Origin: Turnera subulata
Taxonomy: Eukaryota; Streptophyta; Magnoliopsida; Malpighiales; Passifloraceae
Assembly (NCBI GenBank): GCA_028386065.3
Contig: JAKUCV010006214.1
Coordinates: 1 to 64,000, forward strand
DNA length: 64,000 bases
Reading direction: 5' to 3'
The first letter of the stretch is position 1, and every line of letters begins with the position of its first letter. Shown one piece after another: positions 10,599 through 22,078 of the stretch. The notes beneath the pieces were generated by a model that had not been told where the DNA came from, searched no databases, and saw nothing but the letters and a program-made list of their open reading frames with translations. The translations under genes were made by a program, and so were the position numbers.

Positions 10599-11282
10599 AT
10601 GCCTGCTCCCTCATCCGTCTTCTTCGTCGAAGGTGCCAACCTAGGCAGAAGAAACCGGCTGGCCTACAGCAAGGTCAACGAACGTCCAGAAGAACTACCG
10701 AACGAGCTCGGCAGAATGCCGCGTCTGGTCTTCGTCGACGAGCTCTACTCATCGCGGTTCTTCATCACTCCCATGGAAGAGACGTTCTTCCTGGAGGACC
10801 ATGGCACTCTGAGGACCTCCTACTACGGATCGACAAACTCCATCATGTTCTTCATCTCCGAAAAACTTCAAGAGTTCAACCTGGAGTCTACTTGCCACTT
10901 CCTGGAGCAAGGTACCTACTATCAACTCTCGAAGACGGCCCAGAGCATGCCCAGAGTCACTCGTCTGCCCGTAACTTGGCCAAAGGATCGACTACTGGTG
11001 TGGAACTGCAGAGGAGTCGCTAGGCGTTCCCAGGAGTTCTCGCGTACTCTGAGGGACTTGAAGAACCAATACAAACCAAACATGGTTCTTCTCACCGAGA
11101 CTCAGTGGCAGCCTCAAGACGATCACGGTCTCATCCCACTCCGGTTCCTTCAAGCAAACCGGTTCGAGCTTCCCGGCCAGAACAACGCAGGCGACATGTG
11201 GTTCTCGTGGAGCGACAGCATCCAAGTCAACATCAACAATGACCCCACTAGCTTCCGGGTCAACGTCGTTCTAAGGCGATGA
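10599..11282 (+). CDS. Antisense unit 2: 227-aa protein with partial LINE-type endonuclease domain
   Basis: An intact ATG-initiated frame in good context (AACAACATGCC). Residues 1-130 match no family I know. From residue 132 the protein reads LLVWNCRG (N136 at the usual first metal-site Asn), then LLTETQ (E168 at the usual catalytic Glu), then GDMWFSWSDSIQV. These are the opening motifs of the endonuclease/exonuclease/phosphatase (EEP) domain of plant LINEs. The frame stops before the later Asp/Asn/His residues of that fold, so nuclease activity is unlikely. It lies antisense inside a Gypsy-type element that has lost gag and pol, with its own TATA box and an AU-rich 3' end (11,290-11,350). 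Codon use is C/G-rich at third positions. Intactness inside a decaying element hints at recent capture or at constraint. Its role is unknown. Confidence 0.6.
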   Translation: MPAPSSVFFVEGANLGRRNRLAYSKVNERPEELPNELGRMPRLVFVDELYSSRFFITPMEETFFLEDHGTLRTSYYGSTNSIMFFISEKLQEFNLESTCHFLEQGTYYQLSKTAQSMPRVTRLPVTWPKDRLLVWNCRGVARRSQEFSRTLRDLKNQYKPNMVLLTETQWQPQDDHGLIPLRFLQANRFELPGQNNAGDMWFSWSDSIQVNINNDPTSFRVNVVLRR

Positions 11283-11540
11283 ATGTATTTTTATTTTTTT
11301 ATAAAATATCAATGTAATATTTCTCTTTGTAATATCAATATTAGCAATATTAATATTATTTGTATTTCCGCTTATTTATGGCATCATTACCTCTTATGTG
11401 TATATTCTGCGACAGCTGGCGTCCCTTGACTGGATCCATAATGCACTAACTAAAATGATATAAAATAATAAACAAATGGAGCGAACTATGCAAACAAGGA
11501 CAACAAGCACACAAAGACTGCCCAACAAGACCTAACGCTC

Positions 11541-11552
11541 GCTCCGCTACCA
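11541..11552 (-). other. Primer-binding site of the Gypsy-type element
   Basis: On the minus strand, three bases after the LTR end, the sequence is TGGTAGCGGAGC. This resembles the initiator-tRNA-Met primer site (TGGTATCAGAGC) with two changes. The Copia element at 63,030 carries the same 12 bases. It fixes the 5' end of the element at the right-hand LTR. Confidence 0.75.
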
Positions 11553-12143
11553 AAATGAAACGCCCCGACCCGTATTTACCGTACACAGTAAACACGTGCC
11601 GAAACTGTGACAACCCAACCAAACCAAGCCCAGCATACAGTGTATACAACAGATATCCGGGCTCAACAGCCCATAATAAAAACAACAATAATAACTCAAC
11701 CGGCTCAATGGCCTAACAATTGTAAAAATAATGCACAGCAGAAGACTTAACAACTCACAAAACACTGTATGCGACACTGATGCAAACTATGGATCCGAGC
11801 CCTGTCCATGGGATAACGCCGCAGCCTGTCTGGAATGCACCAAACCTGTACAACAAATAATCCATCCTACGGGATGAAAGCCAGCAGGTGAGGGGTGAGT
11901 CCGAAGTGCTCACTGACGAAGGAAAAACAATCAATATGCACACTATAACTACTCAGGTCAAACACAGGCTAAACAGCCAAACACACCAAAACAAAGACTC
12001 GACCCAAAACCGGTCCAAGACCAAAAGACTCATATAAAATCCAATTTTCCAATTTTATCTTTCCGGGCCCCGTCACGGATAAGCTAGCGGTCAGACCTGG
12101 TTATCAACACATTCCGGGTGCCAGACCAAATCCAGAGAACCCA

Positions 12144-12525
12144 GGGATCGACATCCCAAAAATACGAACCCAGGGATGGACATCCCAAAAATAATCACGG
12201 GATAGACATCCCAAGCATAGACATGCTTATCACAAGAACCCAGGTCAAGGCCACCGCGAAACAGTCTTAAACCATCGAGTCGTACCACTACTTACCACGT
12301 GAGAATTATATTATCGTCATCAAAATCAAATCACAGGGATCCACATCCCTAACCAAAATCCCGGGATAGACATCCCTATCCAAAATCAAGGATCGACATC
12401 CTTGTCACAATTTATTAATTACTCCACTTTATTTAAACGACTCAAGGATAAACGTTCAAAAAAAACTAATCACAATACTGGGATAAACATCCCGACAACA
12501 AACATGACCATGGGATAGACATCCC
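12144..12525 (-). repeat. Covarying hairpin array in the 5' LTR
   Basis: Units lie at 12,144-12,157, 12,173-12,186, 12,199-12,212, 12,213-12,228 (AAGCAT arms), 12,336-12,349, 12,363-12,376, 12,388-12,403 (AAGGAT arms), 12,480-12,493 and 12,512-12,525. The first unit looks like a small local duplication absent from the 3' LTR. The unit that is degenerate in the 3' LTR is a perfect GGGAT/ATCCC pair here. Confidence 0.8.
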
Positions 12526-12535
12526 GAAAACAAAC

Positions 12536-15500
12536 TGTAAAAGCCCGTACCCCAATTAAATAAATAAAAATAATTAAACGAAAAAGAGTTACCAAAATAC
12601 TCTTTTAAACCCGGGGTACAAAAACCGATACTTCGGTATACAAACATTTTCCATGAAAATGTATTAACCACGAGATGTCATAAAAGTAAATGGGACCAAC
12701 CGGCTTAACCAATAGTAAGCCATCACGGCATCATGCCGACATAATATCTCAAAAATCAACTCCGGCTAACTGCCGATATAAAGATAAAATACTTATGACA
12801 TCTCGAGTTAATTCACATGCAACGGAAGATGAAAACAATAATAAAATCAGTGTAGAAAAATGACATGCATATGGCCCTATGGATCCCACCAAGAGATAAT
12901 GCACAACTACCTGCTGACGTGACTGCGTCTGATCTCCGAGTCGAAGGTGTAAGTGAGTCTGCACGCTAACTAAAGTCTGAAAAACAACGGTGGCGATTAT
13001 GTGAGTCGCCTACTCAATGAACATTAGAAGTCTAAATATACATGAAAGTGAAGTCATGCTCGTAGGGTGAGTAGCTCACGAGCACAAGTACAGCATACAA
13101 GCAAATCAGAATCACACACCATCACATAAATGTTTTATTGTATTATAGCTCGTATTGTTTGAGCTCAATGCGTTATCTTATTGTTATCATTATTATTATT
13201 TTTATTATTATGGGCCCTCTACTGTGAGTCAAGTCTCGGTAGCGCATCTGATCAGATCAGGGTGTGAAACCCAAAAGTCGAACCTCAGAAGGGGTAGATT
13301 CTGAGGCCAAAAACCACTGAAAACTCTCAAGTGGCCGCTAGCTACCTGAGGGTGCACTCAGACACACCTAACCGGTGCAAGTCTTCCAGGGGTGCACCTA
13401 CATCCCCTGGGCATGCGAAACAGCATAACGTGACCCGAGGTACCCAACCCTCCTCGGGGCTACCAACCAACTCCACAGTAGAATTTAGTATTTTATTCTT
13501 AATTACACCTTTATATTTCTGTTTGAAGTACATTATGTCTTTCAGGGAAGTGTATATGTGCCCCTGTAACATCTGGGCCTTCTGCCCATAACCACATATT
13601 ATTACGGTTGAGATACATTATGTCTTTCAGGGATGTATGCACTGTAAGTGTCCCTGTTTCATCCGGGCCTGTGGCCCATAACCATACATCATCACAAAAG
13701 TGTTTTACATGTTATACTTCATAACAGTTTTTCATGTAGAAATTTAGACATATGAGATCAATCAGGTATATAAATCCAATCATCGCATGTAGCAAACAAG
13801 GCAAGTAAACAAACAAACCACACCAACATGCATTCACAAAACATATACAAAAAGACTTGTAATGTCACCTCAAAAATGCAAGTTATGACTTCTTCCCGAT
13901 CCGAGTCAACAGCTCCCAAGGTATCTCCCGTGCCTGAATACCGGCACATATTATAATCACTAAACCAATTTTAAGAATAAAAACGTATATGTATGCTAAT
14001 GGTATTCTCTAATTGAGTATCTTCCGTCCCTAACTAACAAATTGTAAGATTTCCGGGCCTAAGCCCAAAAGGTTATTTTCTCATTCATAACTCCAACAAT
14101 TAAGGGTCTACGGTTCATCGGTTTAAGTAAATTAACAATTCTCGGGCCTAAAGCCCACTAAGTCTTAAATCACCAATTCCGGGCCTTGGGCCCACTTCCT
14201 CAAGTCGTATCTTACCGATTATGAAAATGGGCTTCAAGCCCGTTCTTGAAGTCCGTGAATTTAGTTATCCGAGATTAGGTCTTAAGTCTACTCCTTTAAG
14301 TCCATTTTTAATATGCTAAGCTTCAAATTTGAGATTACTGGGCTTGGGCTCGGTTTTTCCTAAAACCGTCCTAAGGTCGTTTCCGAGCCCAAGAGTTGAT
14401 CGGCCTAAAGTTCTAATCGTGTCGGTAAGTTCTCCCGGCCACACACCCTTTTCTCTCCGCTCTCGGAAATCCAAAATTCATTAATGTACAAACATAAATA
14501 AATGTATTTCGTAAATTAAATTCCAAAATTTAAGTACGTAACATAAGCGAGATAAAACAAGGACAATACCGTCTAATACTCGTAAAAACGAGAAATACGG
14601 TCCGCTGGTCAGAACCCGAGCTTCGCCGGAAAATTTCCGAGCCTTCGCCGGAATAGTACACCGTCGCCGGATTCCGGTCACTTCGCCGGAATTTCGCCGG
14701 AATTTCCAAACACGTACAAACAGCCAATCTGCCGGAAGCAAACATCCAACAGTTTTCACCTCACAGGTACCAATTACGCCACACCATACTTCTTAGATCC
14801 TAAAACGAATTACAAGGGAATTACAGGATGAAGCTTACCCGGAAAAATCTCTGTCAACCTGCCCGGAAAACTTCCACGGCTTCCCCGGGAGCAACCACCA
14901 CGCACTGCCATCGGTAAACAGAACCACCAGCAACACAACCCGCCAACCGAGCCCATCGCACACCACCATCAGCCACACCACAGACCGACACACAAAATCA
15001 AAAACCCCTATTAGCATAGCTCGGCCAATACCCGACCAATCCAAAACCACCAACCACTAAATCCAAACAAAATCAACAAAGAGAAGTAAAGAGGAGGCGG
15101 CATCGGGGCTTACCAACTCAGTGACGGCACGCGACGATGACGACCGAGCTCAACCCTCGAGCTCTCCGTCCAGTGGCCCTCGGCTNACTTCTTAGATCCT
15201 AAAACGAATTACAAGGGAATTACAGGATGAAGCTTACCCGGAAAAATCTCTGTCAACCTGCCCGGAAAACTTCCACGGCTTCCCCGGGAGCAACCACCAC
15301 GCACTGCCATCGGTAAACAGAACCACCAGCAACACAACCCGCCAACCGAGCCCATCGCACACCACCATCAGCCACACCACAGACCCGTCGCCAACACCAC
15401 AACACAATGAACACCCAAAATCAATCCCGGATTCGGGTTTGCTCCACTCAATGGTAACATCCAAAACCCATAACAAACCCAAACAGAAGCAGGGCGAAGA

Positions 15501-16266
15501 GGAAGCGGTGGAGACACTTACCCAGGTGGCGTCGGCGACCGGTGCGGGTTCACGCCGCGGGTTCTTCGCCGCCCGTCCTCTTCGGGTATGCCTCCTCTCC
15601 GCCTCGTTGCAGCGATAACGGCGGCTCCTGGGTGTTGTTTGCGCGGTGTATCGGAAGAGAAGGAAGGGTGAAGACGATGTGGTTGGTGATGGAAGAGGGA
15701 TGTGGAGAAGTGGGGTTTCCGGTACCAAAATCGAAAAGAGATCAGGGGGGAATAAGAGGGTCTTGGAAAGAAACAAGGATGAGGTGGTGGAGAACAATGC
15801 CGTTGGCGGCATGATTGAGGTGGAATGTGGGAGACAAAGCCGTTGGGGTGACGGCGGCTTGGTGGAGGAGCAACGGAAACAAAAAGAAAGTAAAGAAGAA
15901 AAGATGAAGTGAAGGAGAAAGAAGAAGGGCTGCTGGGGTTAGGGTGTGACCCGCCAGCCGACGACGCGTCGTTGGCTGGGCGCGGTCAACCCGCCTCAGT
16001 TGACCAGCTTCTTTTTTTTTTTTTTTATTATTAAACTCTCAAAACGACGTAGTTTTAAATGAACCACGCTAAACCTCTCGTTTAGTCCCGATCTCGACTT
16101 CGTTTCCCACGGAACCCGAACTATGAACAATACCGACTTAGAATTGACATTCTCATGGCAAAATAATTTATTTCCCCAACTAAGATTCGAAAATATTTGA
16201 AGGGTAAAATTGGAATAAATTTCCGAAAATTCCAGAAATCAAGTTATAAAAATCTGGGGCGTTACA
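12536..16266 (-). mobile_element. 3.6-kb solo LTR (second family, copy 2, reversed)
   Basis: It is the reverse complement of the 3,887-7,493 element: plus-strand ends are TGTAAAAGCCCGTACCCC and CTGGGGCGTTACA. The flanks are CAAAC (12,531-12,535) and GTAAC (16,267-16,271), a weak duplication. The uninterrupted target, as in the sister LTR near 3,690, is ACAAACCTCAGC. It carries extra local duplications, one near 13,530-13,700 and one at 14,788-15,385 around an ambiguous base. Open frames inside it (for example 15,234-15,812 minus) are not conserved with copy 1 and are not called as genes. Confidence 0.83.
14788..15385. repeat. 199-bp exact duplication joined at an N
   Basis: Bases 14,788-14,986 and 15,187-15,385 appear identical over 199 bp, and the second copy starts immediately after the only ambiguous base, N at 15,186. 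The other copy of this LTR family does not show such a duplication. The simplest reading is a contig join that failed to collapse an overlap, or two haplotypes placed in tandem. Confidence 0.75.
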
Positions 16267-17987
16267 GTAACCTCAGCAAATGCAATACTCAACAATGCAA
16301 TAATCTACAACACAATAACCGAGTAATACAGGCACATATTGAAGGAAATCCATCCTCACCTTGGCCGATTACTCAACTCCAGAGACAACGACTGGTCCCG
16401 TGCCGGCTCCTCGGGAAACTGCCTGATATCCGAACCTATACAACAAAACAATATATACACATAAATGCACATAATCGGTATGCTATGATGCCAATACTGC
16501 GAAATAAACCCATCCCGGTTTATAGCCTTTATTATCTTTTACCGAAAATATTATTATATCGTACGTATATCCGAATATAATTTCGGTACCATACTTTAAT
16601 TAAAATTTTTTTCAAAATATTTTCATAAAATAATTATAATTTTCCAAAATTATAATCACCATAATTTTTCTAGAATAATAACCTATTTATAATTTCCAGA
16701 AAATATATAGTATTTATTTTTTTATATATAATATTATTTTCCAACGCAAAATATAATTACCTTTAATTTTCAAAGTACATATATGTAACGGCCCGGGTGA
16801 AATTTATGTTTTTACCGGGACAGTAAAAGCTTGTACAGTAATTTACCTAATGAAAATAATCTTGGGTAATTATTTCAGGGTAAAATATGCATCAGATTTC
16901 GAAACCGACCCTTACCCCACGTTGTAGATTTTTCTGCGGATTTTTCGGACCAGAGTTGATATTTTTCGGGTCCAGGAATTTCGAGGAAAGACAGGTTTAA
17001 CCTCGAAAGAACGGACCAGAAATAAAGTAATAAGGGTACTTTAGTTATTTGCTGGTCCGGATGACACCCGCTTGAGTGTGTGTAACACACTTGCACCACG
17101 TTTTTCCTCTGCGTTGTGAAGCTTCTTCTTCACCATGAAGCTTCACCCGGCAGTCTTCTCCTTCCATAGTAAGGAATTACTTTCTTCTTCTTTACACCAC
17201 ACTTTTTCTTCTGCTTGAAGCTCCCTTGAAGTTTCTTTGCAGCTTCTACGCTTGTGCCTTCCCTCTTGCTGCAAAAAAAAAAAAAAACTTACCTCTGCTT
17301 TGCTTCTGCAAGCAAAACCCAGACACCCACCTTCTACCCATTTTTCCCTCTGCACAGAAAATTATGCCGGACACCGCTACACTACAACACTACTAGTATA
17401 ATAATAAAAAAAAAAAGAAAACACAAAACACACACCACACCAACCGCCGGCGACACCATCATCAACCACCACCTTCACGCGCAGCCGACACCAACACCAT
17501 CTGCACCAGCCGTCGCCTCCTCTTCCTTTTCCTGCGTTGCAGTTCGCCGTCGCTGCTAGCCAAGCCGCCGTGAGGAGAACCGAACCCGACGATAAGCAGG
17601 CCGCCTCGCACCTCCTCCTTTGCGCCGTCAGACACGACACCAGTAGACCACCGCCGCACGCCTCTCCTGCAGCCGCCTCCGTCTCGTCGTGCCGCCACCT
17701 TCTGGACCCGTCGCCCTGCCTCGCTATTCCGTGTCGCGCCGCCGTTCTGCCAGGGTGAGCCTTGGGTTGAAAACGACCCAGATGTGGGTCGCGGGTCGCG
17801 AGTAGACCCAGTTAAGAGTGGGTGTGGGTCGTGGGTTGGGTTGATAATGGTTAGTGGGCTTGGGTTTGGGGTTAGACGTTGGGCTTGGTGTGGGTTGGGT
17901 TAGATTTGATCTGGGCTAGGAATTGGGTTTAAGCACACTTGGGCTTGGACCTTGGCCCAGTCCGAAATAATTAAAAAAAAAAACAAT

Positions 17988-20885
17988 TGAAGCGCCCCGA
18001 CCCGTATTTACCGTACACAGTAAACACAAGCCAGAACTGTGACAACCCAACCCAAAATGAAACCAGCATACAGTGTATAAAGCATAACCCTGGCTCAACA
18101 GCCCAAAAATATAAACAACAAAATGGCCCTACGGCCCAACATCAATAACATCAATAATAATGAAACTGGCCCAATGGCCCAACAACAATAACAATTTGCA
18201 CAGCGGAAGACTTAAACTCACTAACACTGTATGCGACACATGCAATCTATGGATCCAAGCCTGTCCAAGGGATAACGCTGCAACCTGTCTGGAATGCACC
18301 AAGCCTGTACATGAAACAACTCAACCTACGGGATGAAAGCCCGCAGGTGAGGGGTGAGTCCGAAGTGCTCACGACAATGGAAAGACCATCAATATGGACA
18401 CTAAAGTTACTCAATGCCAAAAATAAGTGAAAACCGACCCAAAAGACTCAACAAAATCCAATTATCCAATTTTATCTTTCCGGGCCCCGTCACGGATAAG
18501 CTAGGGTCGTACCAGGTTATCAACCTGTTCCTGGTGCCAGATCAAAAAGAACCCAGGGATAGACATCCCAAAAATAACAAACCGGGATAGACATCCCAAG
18601 CATAGACATGCTTATCACACGAACCCAGATCATGGCCACCACAAAACAGTCTCTAACCATCCGGTCGTACCTCTACTTACCACGTGACAATTATATTACC
18701 GTCATTAAAATCAAATCGTAGGGATCAACATCCCCAACCAAAATACCGGGATAGATATCCCATCCAAAATACCAAGGATCGACATCCTTGTCACAATTCA
18801 TTAATTATACCATTACTATTAATCCGAAAAAAAAAACACAGAAAATCAACACGGGATAAACATCCCAAAAATACCCAACAAGACTCCGGGATTAACATCC
18901 TGAACCAAAACACACAAAAGCACATTCGACAATGCACAATCATCAAAACATGATAACCGAGTAATATAGGCACATATCGAAGGAAATCCATCCTCACCTT
19001 GGCCGATTACTCAACTTCGGAGATAATGACCGGTCCGACGCCGGCTCCTCGGGAAACTGCCCGATATCCAAAAACCTATACAACAAAATCATACATACAC
19101 ATAAATGCACATAATCGGTATACTATGATGCCTATACGACGATATTACCCATCCCGATTCTTATCCATTATTATTATCTTTTATCGAAAATAATTAACCG
19201 TACGTACATCCGAATATTATTTCGGTACCATACTTTAATTAAAACTCTTTTAAAAATATTTTCATAAAATAATTATAATCTCCAAAATAATAATTACCAT
19301 AATTTTCCAGAAGAATCATAACCTATTTATAATTTTCAGAAAAAATATATAGTATTTATCTTTTTCTAAATACATATACAATTTAATTTTCCAACACAAA
19401 ATATAATAACTTTTAATTTTCAAAGTACATATATATATATAATTCCACAACCATAATTTTTCCAGAGAAAATAATACATATATATAAAATTCCCAGAAAT
19501 TATTACATGGTATAAATATATTTTTCCAAATAATATTAGTTTTCCCAAAACATAACTTAATTATTTATTAATGTATACATATTTATATTTTTCACAAAAT
19601 ACCAACATTAAATTGACCATAATTTTCTTAAATTAGTTATATAATGTTTTACCAAAATTATAAACCAGATTAATAAATAAATACCTATATATATATATTT
19701 ATTATTATTATTTTTTTAACTGGACTGGGCTATGAACAGTAAGCCCATGCCCAGCCCAGAATCTAAGCCCAAAGACAGGCCCAGGCGCCAGGCCTAGGCA
19801 GACCAGCAGCAGGCCCGCGTGAGCAGGCCCGCGCACAGCCTGTAGCCCGCCAGCCCAGGCCCATGCTATCAACAACCCAACACACGACCCGTTACGCAAA
19901 GCGGATCCTAGCAAAGCGGGTCTTACCTCCGGGTTGCGACGACGGCGGCGCGGCAGGAGCGCGAGGGAAGGCGGCCACGAGGAAGGCGACCTCGAGGCGA
20001 CTCGACCGGCGGTGGAAAGGCGGCGGAAGACTGACGGCAACGGGCGCAGGAGGCGGAAAAGTCGGATCCACGGGTCGAAGGCGCGTCACGGCGTCACTCG
20101 TGGCGGAACTCGACGGCGACAGCGGGGGTGAGGTCGCGACGGCGTGACGGAGCTCCTGGTGGCGGCGGTGCGTCGAGATTCGCCGGGGAACGCGTCGGTA
20201 AGCACAGTAACGAGGAGGAGCTGGGTTGACGGCACTGTTCACCGGCCCTTTTCTTTTTTTCTTCTTTTTTCTGTATTTCTTTATTTCCCTTCTTTTTCCT
20301 TATTTTCTTCTTCCCTTTTTTTTTTCTTTTCCTATTTTTCCGAATTTCTTTTTTTGATTTTTTTTCATTTCTTTTTTTTCCTCTCACTGTATTTTCTGTT
20401 TTCTTTTTTTATTCTTTTTCTTTTTCTTTTTTTTCTTTTTCCCTCTTTTTCTTTTTCCTTTCCTTTTCTCTCCATTCCTTTTTCTCTCTTTTTTTTTTTC
20501 TTTTCTCTCCTTTTCTTTCTCTCCTTCTCTTCTTCTGCTTTCTTTTTCTCTTCATTTTTTAACCGTGCAAATACTATTATACATGTGAGTAACAATAATG
20601 CAGTTCGTCTGCATTACGGGCGAGTCCGATCCGGACCAGAAAATAACAGATACCTCCTTAGTTATTTTCCGGTGTGATTTTCCGAGAAATTCCGAAACCC
20701 GAAAAATACCAACTTAGGCCCGAAAAATCCACGGAAAAATCATGAGCGCGGGAAAACACTCGGATTCGAAAAACGACTCCCGATTTACCTTGAATTAATT
20801 ATCCAAGATTAATTCAACAGTAAATCATGGTAAATAGACTTTTACAGTCCGGTAAAAATCCAAAATTTTTACCCGGGCTATTACA
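17988..20885 (-). mobile_element. Youngest nested solo LTR, same family
   Basis: A 2,898-bp LTR opens TGAAGCGCCCCGACCC and closes CCCGGGCTATTACA on the plus strand. It is flanked by an exact ACAAT duplication (17,983-17,987 and 20,886-20,890) and is inserted in the reversed LTR 16,784-22,674. It has no interruptions and gives the clean reference structure of the family: hairpin array (18,556-18,901), AT-rich block, GC-rich block, pyrimidine tract (20,246-20,558) and terminal segment. As an insertion in an insertion, it is later than its immediate host. Confidence 0.88.
18556..18901 (-). repeat. Covarying hairpin array in the nested LTR
   Basis: Units lie at 18,556-18,569, 18,584-18,597, 18,598-18,613 (AAGCAT arms), 18,721-18,734, 18,748-18,761, 18,774-18,789 (AAGGAT arms) and 18,853-18,866, with an imperfect unit near 18,888. 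Order, arm types and loops match the host LTRs. Confidence 0.8.
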
Positions 20886-21991
20886 ACAATAATAATGGTA
20901 ATAGGAAATAAAACTAGGAAAAAAATATATAAATATGATAACAAATAAATATATATGGATTGGAAATTTTCTGGAAATAGAGTAATAAGTAGTAAGTAGT
21001 TATAATTTGCGAAATTAACGGAATAATTACCCTATAATAACATTTTCAAAGGATTAGGGTAATTGTAACGTGATTCTTAAATTATGGTAAATACCCTTAA
21101 AGATGTATATTACGGAAATGTTATACAGGAAAAAAATTCCTTTATATAGACATGCGATTAATTTCTAGGAAAATTATTTTACAAAAGCTAGTATCTTTGA
21201 ATATATGTTATGATAATTATTTTTGAGGAAGAAATAAATATAAGTACGTAAGTATTTGAAAAAATATTTTATGATAAGTATATTTTTGGAAAATACGGCA
21301 GAAAAGTATATACATGGTATATGATTATATTTGTGAGGATAAATGAAATAAGTCCTGGACACAATACTATTTTAGGAACATGTAAATGATCAATAATAAT
21401 TATCTTGGGAAGTATATACTTATGAAATAACTAAGGAAAGGGTATTATCAAAATAAATACCGGAATAATAACCGGGTAAATATAATATGGTATTTTAACA
21501 CAGGAATAATAAATGGTGAATGATAATGATAACGGGGTTTCACCGGGACGTAGATGAACCAGTTTAGGTTTATTTTTACGGTATAGCATCATTTGCATTT
21601 ATGTGTACCTTATGTGAATATATGCCATTGTTTGCTATTTAGGAGCCGATAACGAACAGTATCCTGTGGAACCGGAGCCGAGACAATTTGAGGACTTTCA
21701 GGAGTAGGGAAATCGGCTAAGGTGAGGATGGATAACCTTTGATATGTTGCACATGATACTGTGTTTGTTTTTCTATGATTATTTTGCTTGATTGAACTGC
21801 TGAGCCAATTGAGTTTGATTGTGGTATTATTGTTGTTGTTGTTGATTTGTTGATTGTGGATTTATTGATATGATAAGATAATTGGATAATTGGAAGTTGT
21901 GTTGACGACTTATTTGTCACTAGGAAAGTAGTGGTACGACTAGTTGGTTAGAGACTGTTTTGTGGCGGCTATGATCTGGGTTACTTGTGTT

Positions 21992-22078
21992 AAGCATGTC
22001 TATGCTTGGGATGTCTATCCCGTTATTATATTTTTGGGATGTCTATCCCTGGTTCTATATTTTTGGGATGTCGATCCC
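21992..22078 (+). repeat. Covarying hairpins in the reversed LTR
   Basis: Units AAGCAT-GTCT-ATGCTT (21,992-22,007), GGGAT-GTCT-ATCCC (22,008-22,021 and 22,036-22,049) and GGGAT-GTCG-ATCCC (22,065-22,078). Here the plus strand is the element's sense strand, so the loop reads GTCT/GTCG directly. Fewer units survive than in the other three copies. Confidence 0.75.

Noticed and set aside
15234..15812. 192-aa minus-strand frame in the reversed 3.6-kb LTR
   Set aside because: It crosses the ambiguous base and the duplicated 199-bp block, and the other copy of the LTR has no equivalent frame.
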